From Maledivibacter sp. (GTDB lineage: Bacteria > Bacillota > Clostridia > Peptostreptococcales > Caminicellaceae), in contig JAOASB010000033.1 of NCBI GenBank assembly GCA_025210375.1, forward strand, positions 1 to 60,794: a stretch of DNA of 60,794 nt, written 5' to 3'. The translations under genes were made by a program, and so were the position numbers. The notes beneath the pieces are model-generated. The model saw only the letters and a program-made list of their open reading frames with translations. It made no database searches and was not told the origin of the DNA. Of this stretch, positions 35,301 through 44,675 are shown piece by piece. Numbering within the stretch: the stretch's first letter is position 1; every line of letters begins with the position of its first letter.

Positions 35301-38300
35301 TAGGAATGCTTATTCTTTGTCTTCTTTCATGTCCATAGAGTCTTTCCCATCCAATATCAGCTCCTTTTATATATGAATCACAGATATCATGTAATACAGC
35401 CTTCCTATCCCTCTGTGAATCAATATATTCTTTGATTTTTATATCCACCAGCTTACACATACCCCTATTATTCTTTTCCATAAGTTTATCTTCATTTTGT
35501 CTATTAGTAACATTAAAGCTTGTATAGCATAAATCCTGTAATTCAATCTCTTTAAAACCATTAAGTCTAATATCCCTTAGCAATGAAAGTAATTCTTCCT
35601 TATCCTTTGCCAATAAAGCTACTCTATAGCTGTAATGCCCTCTTCCAGTATTTGCTGTATAGCACAAATCTTTAAAATTTATATCATCATATGTACTTAA
35701 ATAATCACAGTATCTACCTATCAAGCTCTGGAGTGCCATTTTGCTTTTAGCTGAAATAGTTAGTATCTCAAAGCTCTTAAAGTCTTCTTTTTTGACGTTT
35801 CTAATTATAGGTGACTCTTCAAGTACTATATGACAATTGGTACCGCTCAATCCAAAGGCACTTACTCCACAACGTCTTTTCTCCCTATTTGAATTCCATT
35901 TTCTCAATTTATCATTAACATATACAGGGGAGTCAACAAATGGGATTTTTCTATTTGGTCTTTTAAAATGTAGTGTCGGGAATAATTCCTTATATTTTAA
36001 AGATAGTATTGCCTTTACCAGGCCTACTGCTCCAGCGGTATTATCTAAATGTCCAATATTGCTTTTTACTGACCCAACTGCACAAAATTGCTTTTTATCG
36101 GTGTATCTCCTAAATGCCCTTGTTATACCTTCGATTTCTATAGGATCTCCAAGCTTAGTTCCTGTGCCATGGGCTTCTATATAGGATATTGTCTCCGGAT
36201 TAATACCCGCCCTGTTCCACGCATCTACAATAACTTCCTCCTGGGCCCTAGCATTTGGTGCCGTTAGACCGATTGAACTGCCATCCTGATTTATGGCACT
36301 GGACTTAATAACTCCATATATATTGTCCCTATCCTTTAAAGCTCGTGTTAAGGGCTTTAGTAGTATTACAACTACACCTTCCCCAGCACCTGTTCCATCA
36401 GAGCTGTCATCAAAGGTTTTTGCCCTTGCCGTAGAGGATTCTATTCCTACCTCATAGTTTCTCACTGGTATTAAATGAAGCTGTATACCTCCTGCTAAAG
36501 CTAAATCACATTCACCATTTCTTATGGACTGACAAGCTAGATGAATAGCCACAAGGGAGGATGAGCATGTAGTATCCACCACCATGCTTGGTCCCCTCAA
36601 ATCCAATATATATGATAGCCTGCTTGCTATAATGGGTCTTGTATTTCCAGGCATAGCCATGGCTGCACAGTCTGGTTCAATTTCACTTATCATTCTTTTA
36701 TAATCCGGTTCAGAACCAAATCCCAAATATACTCCTGTCTTACTTCCAACAAGCCTTTGTCCTCCATAACCAGCATCTTCAATGGTATTCCATGCGGTTT
36801 CAAGGAATAGCCTTTGATTCGGGTCTAATAGGGAAGCCTCCTTAGGGGATATTTTATAAAAATTATAGTCAAACTTATCTATATCTTCGATATAAGCAGC
36901 CTCTCCATATTTTATCTTTTTCAAATCTTTTCCTAAAAACTTGAAATATCTATCTACATCGTTCTTTCTAGATAAAGGCATTTCTCCAACGCAGTCGGTA
37001 CCACTTCTAAGATTGTTCAAGAACTCCTCCATAGTATTAGCCCTAGGGAGCTTCAAGGATATACCTATTATTGCTATATCATTCTTTGATACTTCATCAA
37101 GCTTGACTTTTTCAGCTTCTTGATATAAGGCGTTATCTATTTCTGAATCTACACCCCTATTATCTATGTATTTTCCTTGCTTTGATATGGTTGTATATGT
37201 GAATAAATCTGTAATAGTGAGTCCAAAGGAATATTGCTTTTCCATCATCCCGTACATCTGCATTAACAGTATGGAATTTCCTCCCACATCAAAGAAATTC
37301 TCATTTAGTCCAATACCCTTAGTATGAAGTACCTCCTCCCATATCCTTAGGAGTTTTTCTTCCGTGGAGCTTAGATTTTCCTTAGTTTTAACTTCATTAT
37401 CAAAGGGATTATTACAATTACTTAGGGCCCTTATATCAACCTTTGAATTAGAAGTCATAGGTATACTATCGATCCTATAAAAATATGCCGGTATCATGTA
37501 TGAAGGAAGCTTATTACCTAGGTAATCCCTTAATTCCTGGGGTTTAACTTCATGTCTAGGAATTATATAGGCTCCTAGGCTTTTTATGCCCCTTGGGGAA
37601 TCAATAGGTATAACTACTGCATCTTCAACGGAATCATGTATTTTCAAATGGTACTCTATTTCACCGGGTTCAACTCTAAATCCCCTTATTTTAACTTGCT
37701 CATCATACCTTCCTAAAAACTCAATATTTCCATCATCAAGCCATTTTCCAATATCCCCTGTTCTATACATGACATTGTTAGAATCAAAGGGGTCCTTAAC
37801 AAACCTATCCTCTGATAATTTCCTATTGTTGATATATCCCCTTGCAATACCAGCCCCCGAAATACATATCTCTCCGGGTATCCCAATGGGCATCATCATA
37901 TCGTCCTTATTAAGTATATATATTCTATAGTTATGAATGGGCTTTCCTATAGGAATATTTATCTCATTATCATCCATACAACATCTATAATAGGAAGCAC
38001 ATACAGTTGCCTCAGTAGGTCCATATGTATTGTATACTCTAGCATAACTACTAAGCTTTGAAATATGCTGAGGTTTAAGCACATCAGCTCCACTCAAAAA
38101 AGTATGTACACTTTCCAGCCTTGGTACTTTATTTAACTCGTTTAAAAGAAGGGGCTGACAAGTGACTACACTTATATGATTCCTATTTATTATTTCTATT
38201 AGCTTGTTGATATCTAATACATCAAGCTTATCCACAATGACGATACTCCCACCATTAAGTAATGCAGGATATATCTCCTCTACAGAGTGATCAAAGGAGC

Positions 38301-40272
38301 ATGGTGCCTGTTGAAGAACAACGTCATCAGAGGTAAGGCTAAATTCCCTTTGAAAAGCATTAACATAGGCTATAAGATTTCTATGTTCAGCCATAACCCC
38401 CTTGGGTTTACCAGTAGAACCTGAAGTATATATGATATACGCCAAATCTTTATTGGAATTAATGTTTTCAAGATTGTCACTGGCACCTGTATATATATTC
38501 TCATCATCCATATATATAGTTGTCCCTTTATAATCAAAGCCTGGCAATAATTTTCTTTGGGTCAGCACTACTCCAGCTCCAGAATCCTCCAGTATATAGG
38601 ATATCCTTTCTAAAGAACACCCATGATCTATTGGGATATATGCTCCCCCAGATTTCAATACTGCCATCATGGCTATGATTGAATAAACTGAACGTTTAAC
38701 AATAATTCCTACTGTGTCCTCAGCCTTTATACCATTTTGTCTTAATAATCTAGCTAACATATTTGCTTTTGCATTTATCTCCCCATAGGTATATTCTTTG
38801 TCATTATAGATTACAGCTACGGCATTAGGATTTTTAAGGGTCTGCTTTTCAAAAAGCCCATGTATAACTTGATTTTCAAAGTTATTTTCTATGGGACTGT
38901 TAAATCCATGGAGTATTTGCTTTCTTTCTTCCTTTGAGGTTATGTCTATGTTTGAAAGCATTTCATTATGATCACCTAGTATTTGCAACAGGATTTCCTT
39001 AAAATGTCCTGCCATTCTCTCGATGGTATCATCCATGAATTTTTGTGAATTATAGGAGAAATCCAATTCAAGAACATCAAAGCTTGTTATTCCAAGGGTA
39101 ATATCATAATTTGTTGTTTCATACATGCTGTAGCCTTCAATCTCTATAACTCCTTTATTCCTTATGCTGTCATCAAGGGGGTAGTTCTCCAAAACCACAA
39201 TAGAATTAAAAATACTATCGCTGCCTTGTATTTCTGAGCAAGCTTTAATATCGACTAAGGGTGTATTTTCATGTTCTTTTCTTTTCTTCAAATCAGAATT
39301 TACACTTTTTATCAAATCTATTAATTTATAATTATCCTTAGATAGTATTCTTAGAGGTATTGTATTGATAAATAAACCTACAATTTCCTCCACTCCTTTA
39401 ATATCAGTTGTTCTTCCCGCCACAGTTGTTCCAAAAACCACATCCCTTGAACTATTATACTTTTGGAGTAATATCCCCCATATGGTGTAAAAAACAGAAG
39501 CTAGGGTTATTTCATGACTCCTTATAAAATCATATAAATCCTTGGTTTGTAAGGTGGTCAGTCTTGAAGTGAAGCTTTTCATTACTGCTTCATTAAGATT
39601 ATTATTGTCATAGGGAAGTGCAGTTCTCCCATGGAACTCCTTTAAATAACCCTTCCAAAAGCTGTTGTTGAGTTTTTCATTTTGGGTTTGTTCCCATTTT
39701 ATGAATTCCTTATATCTATTTTTCGCAGGCTTAACTAATTGATTATTGTAATGAAAAGCATTGTAGGCATTTATAAATTCCTTTAATATTATTCCATTGC
39801 TCCAGCCGTCAAATATAATATGATGCCAAGTCACAACCATTTCCCATTTATTTTCCCTTAATTTATATACATCTACTTTTAATGGTTGAGTCTCAATATC
39901 TAACTCCTGCTTCCTATCCCTTTCTTTAATGCTTTTTAGCTCTTTATCACAATCTCCCTTGGATAGATCTGAAAAATCATGCTCATTTATAGGCACTTTA
40001 AATTCCCTTAGAATAATTTGAGCTGGCTTTGAAAGCTTTTCCCATCTAAAAACAGTCCTCAGCATTTCGTTTGTTTCTACCACAAAATCCCATGACCTTC
40101 TAAGGGTTGTCATACAAATATCCCCCGATAATGATAGGCTCAGTTGCTGACAATAATAACCCCGACCCTTATTTTTTAAATAATGAAAAAGCAACCCCTT
40201 TTGTATGGAGGATAACGCCAGTATATCTTCAATATTTTGCTTATCAATTTTTTTCGAATGATCCTTTATCAT
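32311..40272 (-). CDS. Hybrid NRPS / trans-AT PKS: C-A-T-KS-KR-CP-BtrH-like domain
   Basis: About 2653 aa. Approximate domain order: condensation (HHIIFDGWS near 140); adenylation (YTSGSTGKPKG near 620, YGPTEATVC, YRTGD); carrier (GGNSILL near 1000); ketosynthase (DTTCSSSL with Cys near 1242, EAHGTGTKLGDP, SNIGHLDNTAG); a KS-AT linker and post-AT remnant (ISIPTYPFVKNRCWL) but no AT; ketoreductase (ITGGAGGIG near 1930, FSSITS, DYTAANSY); carrier (GGNSISA near 2250); and a C-terminal BtrH-like cysteine-fold domain (NCFYNSLF near 2340, HSLLIYGY near 2447). There is no thioesterase. It should add amino acid X, extend it by one malonyl unit reduced to a beta-hydroxy, then release it by acyl transfer. 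The start is ATG 40272, with GGAGG upstream; a TTG six codons earlier lies within that site. Confidence 0.9.
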   Translation of the reverse strand: MIKDHSKKIDKQNIEDILALSSIQKGLLFHYLKNKGRGYYCQQLSLSLSGDICMTTLRRSWDFVVETNEMLRTVFRWEKLSKPAQIILREFKVPINEHDFSDLSKGDCDKELKSIKERDRKQELDIETQPLKVDVYKLRENKWEMVVTWHHIIFDGWSNGIILKEFINAYNAFHYNNQLVKPAKNRYKEFIKWEQTQNEKLNNSFWKGYLKEFHGRTALPYDNNNLNEAVMKSFTSRLTTLQTKDLYDFIRSHEITLASVFYTIWGILLQKYNSSRDVVFGTTVAGRTTDIKGVEEIVGLFINTIPLRILSKDNYKLIDLIKSVNSDLKKRKEHENTPLVDIKACSEIQGSDSIFNSIVVLENYPLDDSIRNKGVIEIEGYSMYETTNYDITLGITSFDVLELDFSYNSQKFMDDTIERMAGHFKEILLQILGDHNEMLSNIDITSKEERKQILHGFNSPIENNFENQVIHGLFEKQTLKNPNAVAVIYNDKEYTYGEINAKANMLARLLRQNGIKAEDTVGIIVKRSVYSIIAMMAVLKSGGAYIPIDHGCSLERISYILEDSGAGVVLTQRKLLPGFDYKGTTIYMDDENIYTGASDNLENINSNKDLAYIIYTSGSTGKPKGVMAEHRNLIAYVNAFQREFSLTSDDVVLQQAPCSFDHSVEEIYPALLNGGSIVIVDKLDVLDINKLIEIINRNHISVVTCQPLLLNELNKVPRLESVHTFLSGADVLKPQHISKLSSYARVYNTYGPTEATVCASYYRCCMDDNEINIPIGKPIHNYRIYILNKDDMMMPIGIPGEICISGAGIARGYINNRKLSEDRFVKDPFDSNNVMYRTGDIGKWLDDGNIEFLGRYDEQVKIRGFRVEPGEIEYHLKIHDSVEDAVVIPIDSPRGIKSLGAYIIPRHEVKPQELRDYLGNKLPSYMIPAYFYRIDSIPMTSNSKVDIRALSNCNNPFDNEVKTKENLSSTEEKLLRIWEEVLHTKGIGLNENFFDVGGNSILLMQMYGMMEKQYSFGLTITDLFTYTTISKQGKYIDNRGVDSEIDNALYQEAEKVKLDEVSKNDIAIIGISLKLPRANTMEEFLNNLRSGTDCVGEMPLSRKNDVDRYFKFLGKDLKKIKYGEAAYIEDIDKFDYNFYKISPKEASLLDPNQRLFLETAWNTIEDAGYGGQRLVGSKTGVYLGFGSEPDYKRMISEIEPDCAAMAMPGNTRPIIASRLSYILDLRGPSMVVDTTCSSSLVAIHLACQSIRNGECDLALAGGIQLHLIPVRNYEVGIESSTARAKTFDDSSDGTGAGEGVVVILLKPLTRALKDRDNIYGVIKSSAINQDGSSIGLTAPNARAQEEVIVDAWNRAGINPETISYIEAHGTGTKLGDPIEIEGITRAFRRYTDKKQFCAVGSVKSNIGHLDNTAGAVGLVKAILSLKYKELFPTLHFKRPNRKIPFVDSPVYVNDKLRKWNSNREKRRCGVSAFGLSGTNCHIVLEESPIIRNVKKEDFKSFEILTISAKSKMALQSLIGRYCDYLSTYDDINFKDLCYTANTGRGHYSYRVALLAKDKEELLSLLRDIRLNGFKEIELQDLCYTSFNVTNRQNEDKLMEKNNRGMCKLVDIKIKEYIDSQRDRKAVLHDICDSYIKGADIGWERLYGHERRQRISIPTYPFVKNRCWLDIPGIEEDEIHKNSSYYYEMEWICEPISDSISIEEKGFVLIFKDSTGKGNKIAEKLKYKGIDTIEISMDREYKKINDNSYSIDDSYESYIKLIKELKNRDIRKIIHMASIKTTQEIESWEDFQHTQRIGVYSLFYLVKAIGNVNLKEKIDITIISDYVNRVTGKEERFNPENGTLMGLGKVIGFENKNLSCKQVDIDACTDLEQIIKEIWLGDRPYQIAYRNNTRYVEQLIDVDIDKVDIKGLGIKDGGVYIITGGAGGIGAEISKYIASIHKVNLVLINRTKLPDSREWQLKLKGEKNSITRKIKNIVEIEAMGAKVSYYNADISNPNELKRVLEDVRGSYGGIDGIIHCAGVPGDGFIINKDEEVFKDVLLPKVQGTWLLDDMTKNDELDFFILFSSITSISGAPGQGDYTAANSYLDAFSYYRNGLGKPTLTINWTGWKETGMAVGYIGEIDNSIFRAFTTKQAIDSFKKVVGENIKDKDRIMIGDFNYYGCDFDKTIFDIGIKVNEGLKEKYEKRESDALKDIEKPKKKDVLLRGRKNKDYSQLERCLGNIWGEILGHKEINIDDDFFELGGNSISAIRIEVELEKLNIEFSSRDLYKYPSINKLAKHLSGGNEEGIQTNIKPFEMQKTIVHDIGYNKSHERDSKILDKFEPFNDIFYRNCFYNSLFPIVHHFNGDIMPFILRDIIVFQKSEDDNNNSYVIEYLAKDDLKHVCKQEDIEVDERYNSKEIILEIIEAISDDRPVVLWVDGYYESIRRDVYLKQHIKHSLLIYGYNQKEKLFNVIEHDRFENLSYKKCVIPYLDVEKAYYGYIENFLKGKEAATHYVFDFNEGNKRNEKAQMPIKKYIREFAENMLNHKETVEASMMVLGDFIRSYKKLSSSNIELKENIDYLIEFLNAVINAKNFEKYRLLRIFEDKSEIIELLDRIIEKWELIRKPLIRFMYMPVYKPEVFELSYQNLIEAARDERVFNEVLFLKLIEIIN

Positions 40273-40307
40273 ATTCCTCTCACCCTCCAATGATAAACAA
40301 CTTTTTA

Positions 40308-43300
40308 TTAATTTTTTAGTCCCTTATCTATGATTGATTTACTAATAATTTTTCCCATTTCCATTTTGATGACCCTATCTGCAATGTCAAAATAACTATC
40401 GTCATGGGTTATAGCTATTATGCACTTACCCCTACTGCTGAGCTGAGGTAATAATTCATTGTAAAAGAATTTTCTAAACTCTGGGTCTTGGTCAGCTGCC
40501 CATTCATCAAATAGATATACGGATCGGTCCTCAAGATAGCTTATCAAAAGTGCCAATCTTTTTCTTTGACCTGTAGAAAATTTGATGCTGCTGAAAACCC
40601 CATTATCTATATGTACTTTGTCATTCATTCCTAGTATCTTTAGGTATCTTTGTATTTCATTACCCCTTAGCCCATCATCAATTCCATATAGCTTTTCAAA
40701 CAAATGAAAATCACTAAAAATTGCTGAGAAGCTTTGTCGGAGTTCTAAAGAATCTACTTTTTTACCATTGATACTTATCTTTCCATTGTCAGGTGTATAT
40801 AGGCCAGTAATCAGTTTAGCTAGAGTGGATTTCCCGCTCCCGTTTCCCCCTGTTATAAAGGTAATTTCTCCAGCTTTGAAGACTTCGTTAATAGGCCCAA
40901 TTGAAAAGCCCTTTCCATTATTTTTTACATATCGATACTCTACTTCTTCCAGCTGTATTGACAAATCCTTCAAACCATTACTATTAGTCACTTGTATCAA
41001 TTTAGCGTTTTCCATGGAATCCAGCTTATCAGCCATTTCATTAATCCTTCTCCAACTAATTCTTACTTTATATATTTCTGGTATAGCTCCTAAGATACCG
41101 TGAACTGGACCTGTCATATATAAAAGAATAAATACATAGGTTCTCAGAGAGTTAAAGTGCAAATCCTTAAACATTATAGGAAATGCAAAGGCTACGGCTC
41201 CAATAACAAAGGTGAATAGAAGCTCCCCAATAATATTTACATTTGCAAACTTAAGATCCCCCTGTATCCTTTTATCCTTATAAGCATTACAACTATTTTC
41301 CATATCTACCTTAAAATCATTCAGCTTTCCACTGTGTAAGCTAAGCTCTTTAAAGCCTCCTATTAAATCATTAATGAATTTGAAAAATTCGTTTTGTATG
41401 TCCCTGGTTTGCTCCCAAAACCTATTTGCGTGTTTTCCAATAAAGTAATATAGGGATGCAGCAAAGAGAATCACAAGTAATGCAACAATCAACCCGTAGA
41501 AATTTATGATCCCCATATATACAAAACAACATAATAGCGTTACAAAGCTTGTAGCTCCCGTTATTATTATGTTTGCAAATCTACTGATTATCTCAGTATC
41601 ATTATTTAAAGCGGCTTGAATTTTTCCATATTCTATTTCTTCAATCTTCTGATATGATGTATGAAGTATTTTGTTAATTAACACCATTCTTTTTTCATAT
41701 ACAATATGATTTGCTATATTAATTAGTCTAGTTCTTACAAGCTTTTGTCCATAGACATATATAACTATGGCAATAGCAAAGTATAGAAACAGCCCACTTT
41801 GAAAGCCATGATCTCTGTTTAAGGTTTCATTTACTGTAAAAATAATAACTGCATTACCTAGTCCGCTGGCGACACTTAAAATAATCAAAGTAAATAGGGA
41901 CTTATCATCCTGCTTTGGAAATAAAATTGTCATTATAAAATACAAGCTAAATACCAAAGCTAGGATAAATATTGATATAACTGCGTAAATAAGGCTTTGG
42001 GGAGCCCATACATCTACAAAGCTCCAGTTTAATCCCTCGTATAATATGTCTGGTATACTATATAGGCAATAAGTAAAGGCTGTCATGAATACAATAGCTG
42101 CCATAATGCTGATAATATTTCTTCTATTATTTCTTTGAACTCCATTCTTCTTTGTAAATATATCCATGAAATATCTAGAAAAAAAATATAGAATTAAAAT
42201 TATTATGGGCACAGTGATAAAAACTATTGACGATGACACATTATCAAGACTTTTATACATATCCTTTTTAGGCTTAGGAAGCTTTTTATCACCAATAATA
42301 TCCACAATTCCCTGACCAATTGTATATGTATTTTCTGAATTAAGGTTAGCTAGTACAGCAACCCCTATTTGATCTTGAGGTCTAAATACTATAAAGGATG
42401 AAAAATTAGGATTATTTCCACCATGGGATATCTCACCCGTTCCCTTTTGATGCACTGTCCAGCCCCCAGCATAGGAAGAACCTTCACTACCCGGTGGAAC
42501 TGAACGATCAGCTTCATGGGATTTTTCAATAAGCCTTTTATCAAGCTTTATTTCATTATTCATATCCAGCTGTATCTTTAACCATTTAGCCATATCCTTT
42601 GTATTGGATATGAAATAGCCTGCTGGAGTATTCCCCCTATAGACAGGTGCTTGATATTCTCTAGGCTTTAGAAGACAAAGCTTATATCCCTTTGCCATAT
42701 TCTCTAAAGGAATATTGTGTCTTGATAAATATGTATTATTGAGACCTAACTTATTCAAAATATTGTACTTAACATATTTTTCAAAGGACTGCCCAGATAC
42801 TTTTTCAATTACCAAACCCAAAACATCGTAGTTTATGGTTGCATAAAGATACTTTTCACCGGGCTTAAAATCCAACTCTTTATTTACTAAGGTTCTTACG
42901 GTTTTTTCAAGGGCCTCATTACTATCATCAATGGGAATATCCCCAATTGTATTAAAGGGTACCCCACTTGTATGATGTAAAAAATGCTTTAGCTTGATGT
43001 CAACCGCTTTACCTTCATAATACACTTTAAACCAAGGTAGATACTTTGTTACTGAATCCTCCAGATTCAAAAGCCCCCTTTCCTCAAGCTCAAAAACTGC
43101 CAGAGCCGTAAAGGCTTTACTTGTTGACCCAAGCTCAAATAATGTATCAGCTGTAACTGGCTTCTTTTCTTCAATATTAGAAAATCCAAAGCCCTTTTGA
43201 TATATGGTTCCATCTCCCTTTACAATAACAACAGAGAGTCCTGGTATTTTAGATTCCTTCATATTACTCTTTATAAATTCTTCTATTACTGCTTCCTTGT

Positions 43301-43406
43301 GTGAATTTATATCATTGAAGGCTGTGGTCACTAAGACTTCATACTGAAATATGAGTAATATGGAAAAAACAATTGAAAGAATTCCTATGAATTTACCTTG
43401 TTTCAT
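40308..43406 (-). CDS. ClbP-like serine peptidase fused to an ABC exporter (D-Asn prodrug peptidase type)
   Basis: 1032 aa. N-terminal signal/anchor helix; an S12 (class C beta-lactamase-like) domain to about 370 with S94-TS-K97, Y188 and H328-GG as the SxxK, Tyr and third-motif residues; three membrane helices (about 393-410, 431-450, 469-496); then a SyrD-like ABC transporter with about six helices, Walker A GGNGSGKS (near 852), STGQRKRLAL signature and YLFDEWA Walker B. The peptidase face should be outside the cell. XcnG and ZmaM have this same peptidase-plus-exporter layout and remove N-acyl-D-Asn from prodrugs; ClbP has only the first part. The start codon overlaps the preceding stop by 4 nt. 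Confidence 0.92.
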   Translation of the reverse strand: MKQGKFIGILSIVFSILLIFQYEVLVTTAFNDINSHKEAVIEEFIKSNMKESKIPGLSVVIVKGDGTIYQKGFGFSNIEEKKPVTADTLFELGSTSKAFTALAVFELEERGLLNLEDSVTKYLPWFKVYYEGKAVDIKLKHFLHHTSGVPFNTIGDIPIDDSNEALEKTVRTLVNKELDFKPGEKYLYATINYDVLGLVIEKVSGQSFEKYVKYNILNKLGLNNTYLSRHNIPLENMAKGYKLCLLKPREYQAPVYRGNTPAGYFISNTKDMAKWLKIQLDMNNEIKLDKRLIEKSHEADRSVPPGSEGSSYAGGWTVHQKGTGEISHGGNNPNFSSFIVFRPQDQIGVAVLANLNSENTYTIGQGIVDIIGDKKLPKPKKDMYKSLDNVSSSIVFITVPIIILILYFFSRYFMDIFTKKNGVQRNNRRNIISIMAAIVFMTAFTYCLYSIPDILYEGLNWSFVDVWAPQSLIYAVISIFILALVFSLYFIMTILFPKQDDKSLFTLIILSVASGLGNAVIIFTVNETLNRDHGFQSGLFLYFAIAIVIYVYGQKLVRTRLINIANHIVYEKRMVLINKILHTSYQKIEEIEYGKIQAALNNDTEIISRFANIIITGATSFVTLLCCFVYMGIINFYGLIVALLVILFAASLYYFIGKHANRFWEQTRDIQNEFFKFINDLIGGFKELSLHSGKLNDFKVDMENSCNAYKDKRIQGDLKFANVNIIGELLFTFVIGAVAFAFPIMFKDLHFNSLRTYVFILLYMTGPVHGILGAIPEIYKVRISWRRINEMADKLDSMENAKLIQVTNSNGLKDLSIQLEEVEYRYVKNNGKGFSIGPINEVFKAGEITFITGGNGSGKSTLAKLITGLYTPDNGKISINGKKVDSLELRQSFSAIFSDFHLFEKLYGIDDGLRGNEIQRYLKILGMNDKVHIDNGVFSSIKFSTGQRKRLALLISYLEDRSVYLFDEWAADQDPEFRKFFYNELLPQLSSRGKCIIAITHDDSYFDIADRVIKMEMGKIISKSIIDKGLKN

Positions 43407-44647
43407 GGTTTTTGCCCTATATATTCAAAAATTCTATTAACTGCATAGTCCAATCCTCCCGTTGCATCAAGGGACTTCCTTATTTTTGTCGAATTGTTCT
43501 TATATTTTTCATTGGTTAGTACTTCATTGACAGCATTCTTTAACTGTTCTGTACCTACTTCATCATTCCCGATATATATACCGATCTTGGCTTCCTCTAT
43601 CATCCTTCCTCCCATGAATTGATCAAAGGATTGTGGAATTATGACAAAAGGAACCTCCATACATATGGCCTCATATACGCTATTAGTGCCACCATGGCTA
43701 ACAAAAACATCTGTATACTTTAATATTTCAAGCTGTGGAACATATGATCTGATAATAAAATTATCTGGAATATAGTCTAAATCCTCTACCTTAATCTTAT
43801 TGCCAATGGATAGAACCACTTGATTTTCTGTATCTCCAAAGGCTTCGATACAATTTCTATAGATATCTAGGGTTTCATTGAATATAGTCCCAAAGGCTAT
43901 ATATATAAGAGGTTTATCACTCAGCTTTTCATATGGAAAATCTACTTCCTCCACCCTAGGGTTTATAGAATATCCTACAAAAACATAGCTATCATCAAAG
44001 GCTTCTGAATACAATTGAAATTTCCTTGATGAAAAAATGATATTTAGCTTTTCCTTGCTGCCGAATATATCATTTATAACATTAGCGTCCTCTAGATTAT
44101 ATTTTTTTGACATCATTTTAGATGTTTTATCCATAAGCTTTCTATAGAAGCCTTCTTTCCCCCTATACTTCCTATATATAGCTTCATTGTCAGCTCTAAG
44201 TATGGTTTCCATAAATAATTTAGAATCTATATTAGACATCTCATCTATGAATGGATAATGGGTAGTAAGGGAAATACCGGGAATACCCAGCCTCTTAGAA
44301 ACTTCCTTACCCCAATAGCAAAAAGCATCATGGATGATATAGTCCGGCTTTAAGGCTTCTATCTCATGGATTAACTCATCCATGATTATCCTACTTTTTT
44401 CTAAAAGATAGTCGGCAAACATCAAAAATGTATCTATACCATTTCCATCATAGGTTCCAAAGCCAAGTAACCCTCTATAGCTTTTAAATTTAGCTCCCGT
44501 TCCTTCTATCTTGTCACGGAACTGGTCGCTGCAATAGTATGTTACCACTTCACCCTTTTCTACAAGCTTTTTTACCAAGCCAATACTACAATTCACATGT
44601 CCATGTAAATCTACCCCAAAATATATGACCCTCGACATAACCAACAT
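43403..44647 (-). CDS. Macrolide-type (MGT/GT1) glycosyltransferase
   Basis: 414-aa GT-B enzyme. MSRVIYFGVDLHGHVNCSIGLVKKL opens the acceptor-side Rossmann half and IAFGTIF with VSHGGTNSVYEA, QSFDQFMGGR are the nucleotide-sugar half. This family glycosylates macrolides and other natural products, often for self-protection (OleD-like). It lies between the Asn NRPS and the peptidase-exporter and overlaps the latter by 4 nt, so it is part of the operon. It may decorate the product or inactivate active compound in the cytosol. The first ATG or that three codons on are both possible starts. Confidence 0.85.
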   Translation of the reverse strand: MLVMSRVIYFGVDLHGHVNCSIGLVKKLVEKGEVVTYYCSDQFRDKIEGTGAKFKSYRGLLGFGTYDGNGIDTFLMFADYLLEKSRIIMDELIHEIEALKPDYIIHDAFCYWGKEVSKRLGIPGISLTTHYPFIDEMSNIDSKLFMETILRADNEAIYRKYRGKEGFYRKLMDKTSKMMSKKYNLEDANVINDIFGSKEKLNIIFSSRKFQLYSEAFDDSYVFVGYSINPRVEEVDFPYEKLSDKPLIYIAFGTIFNETLDIYRNCIEAFGDTENQVVLSIGNKIKVEDLDYIPDNFIIRSYVPQLEILKYTDVFVSHGGTNSVYEAICMEVPFVIIPQSFDQFMGGRMIEEAKIGIYIGNDEVGTEQLKNAVNEVLTNEKYKNNSTKIRKSLDATGGLDYAVNRIFEYIGQKP

Positions 44648-44675
44648 CCCAACCTTTTTTTATACATTATAAGCA

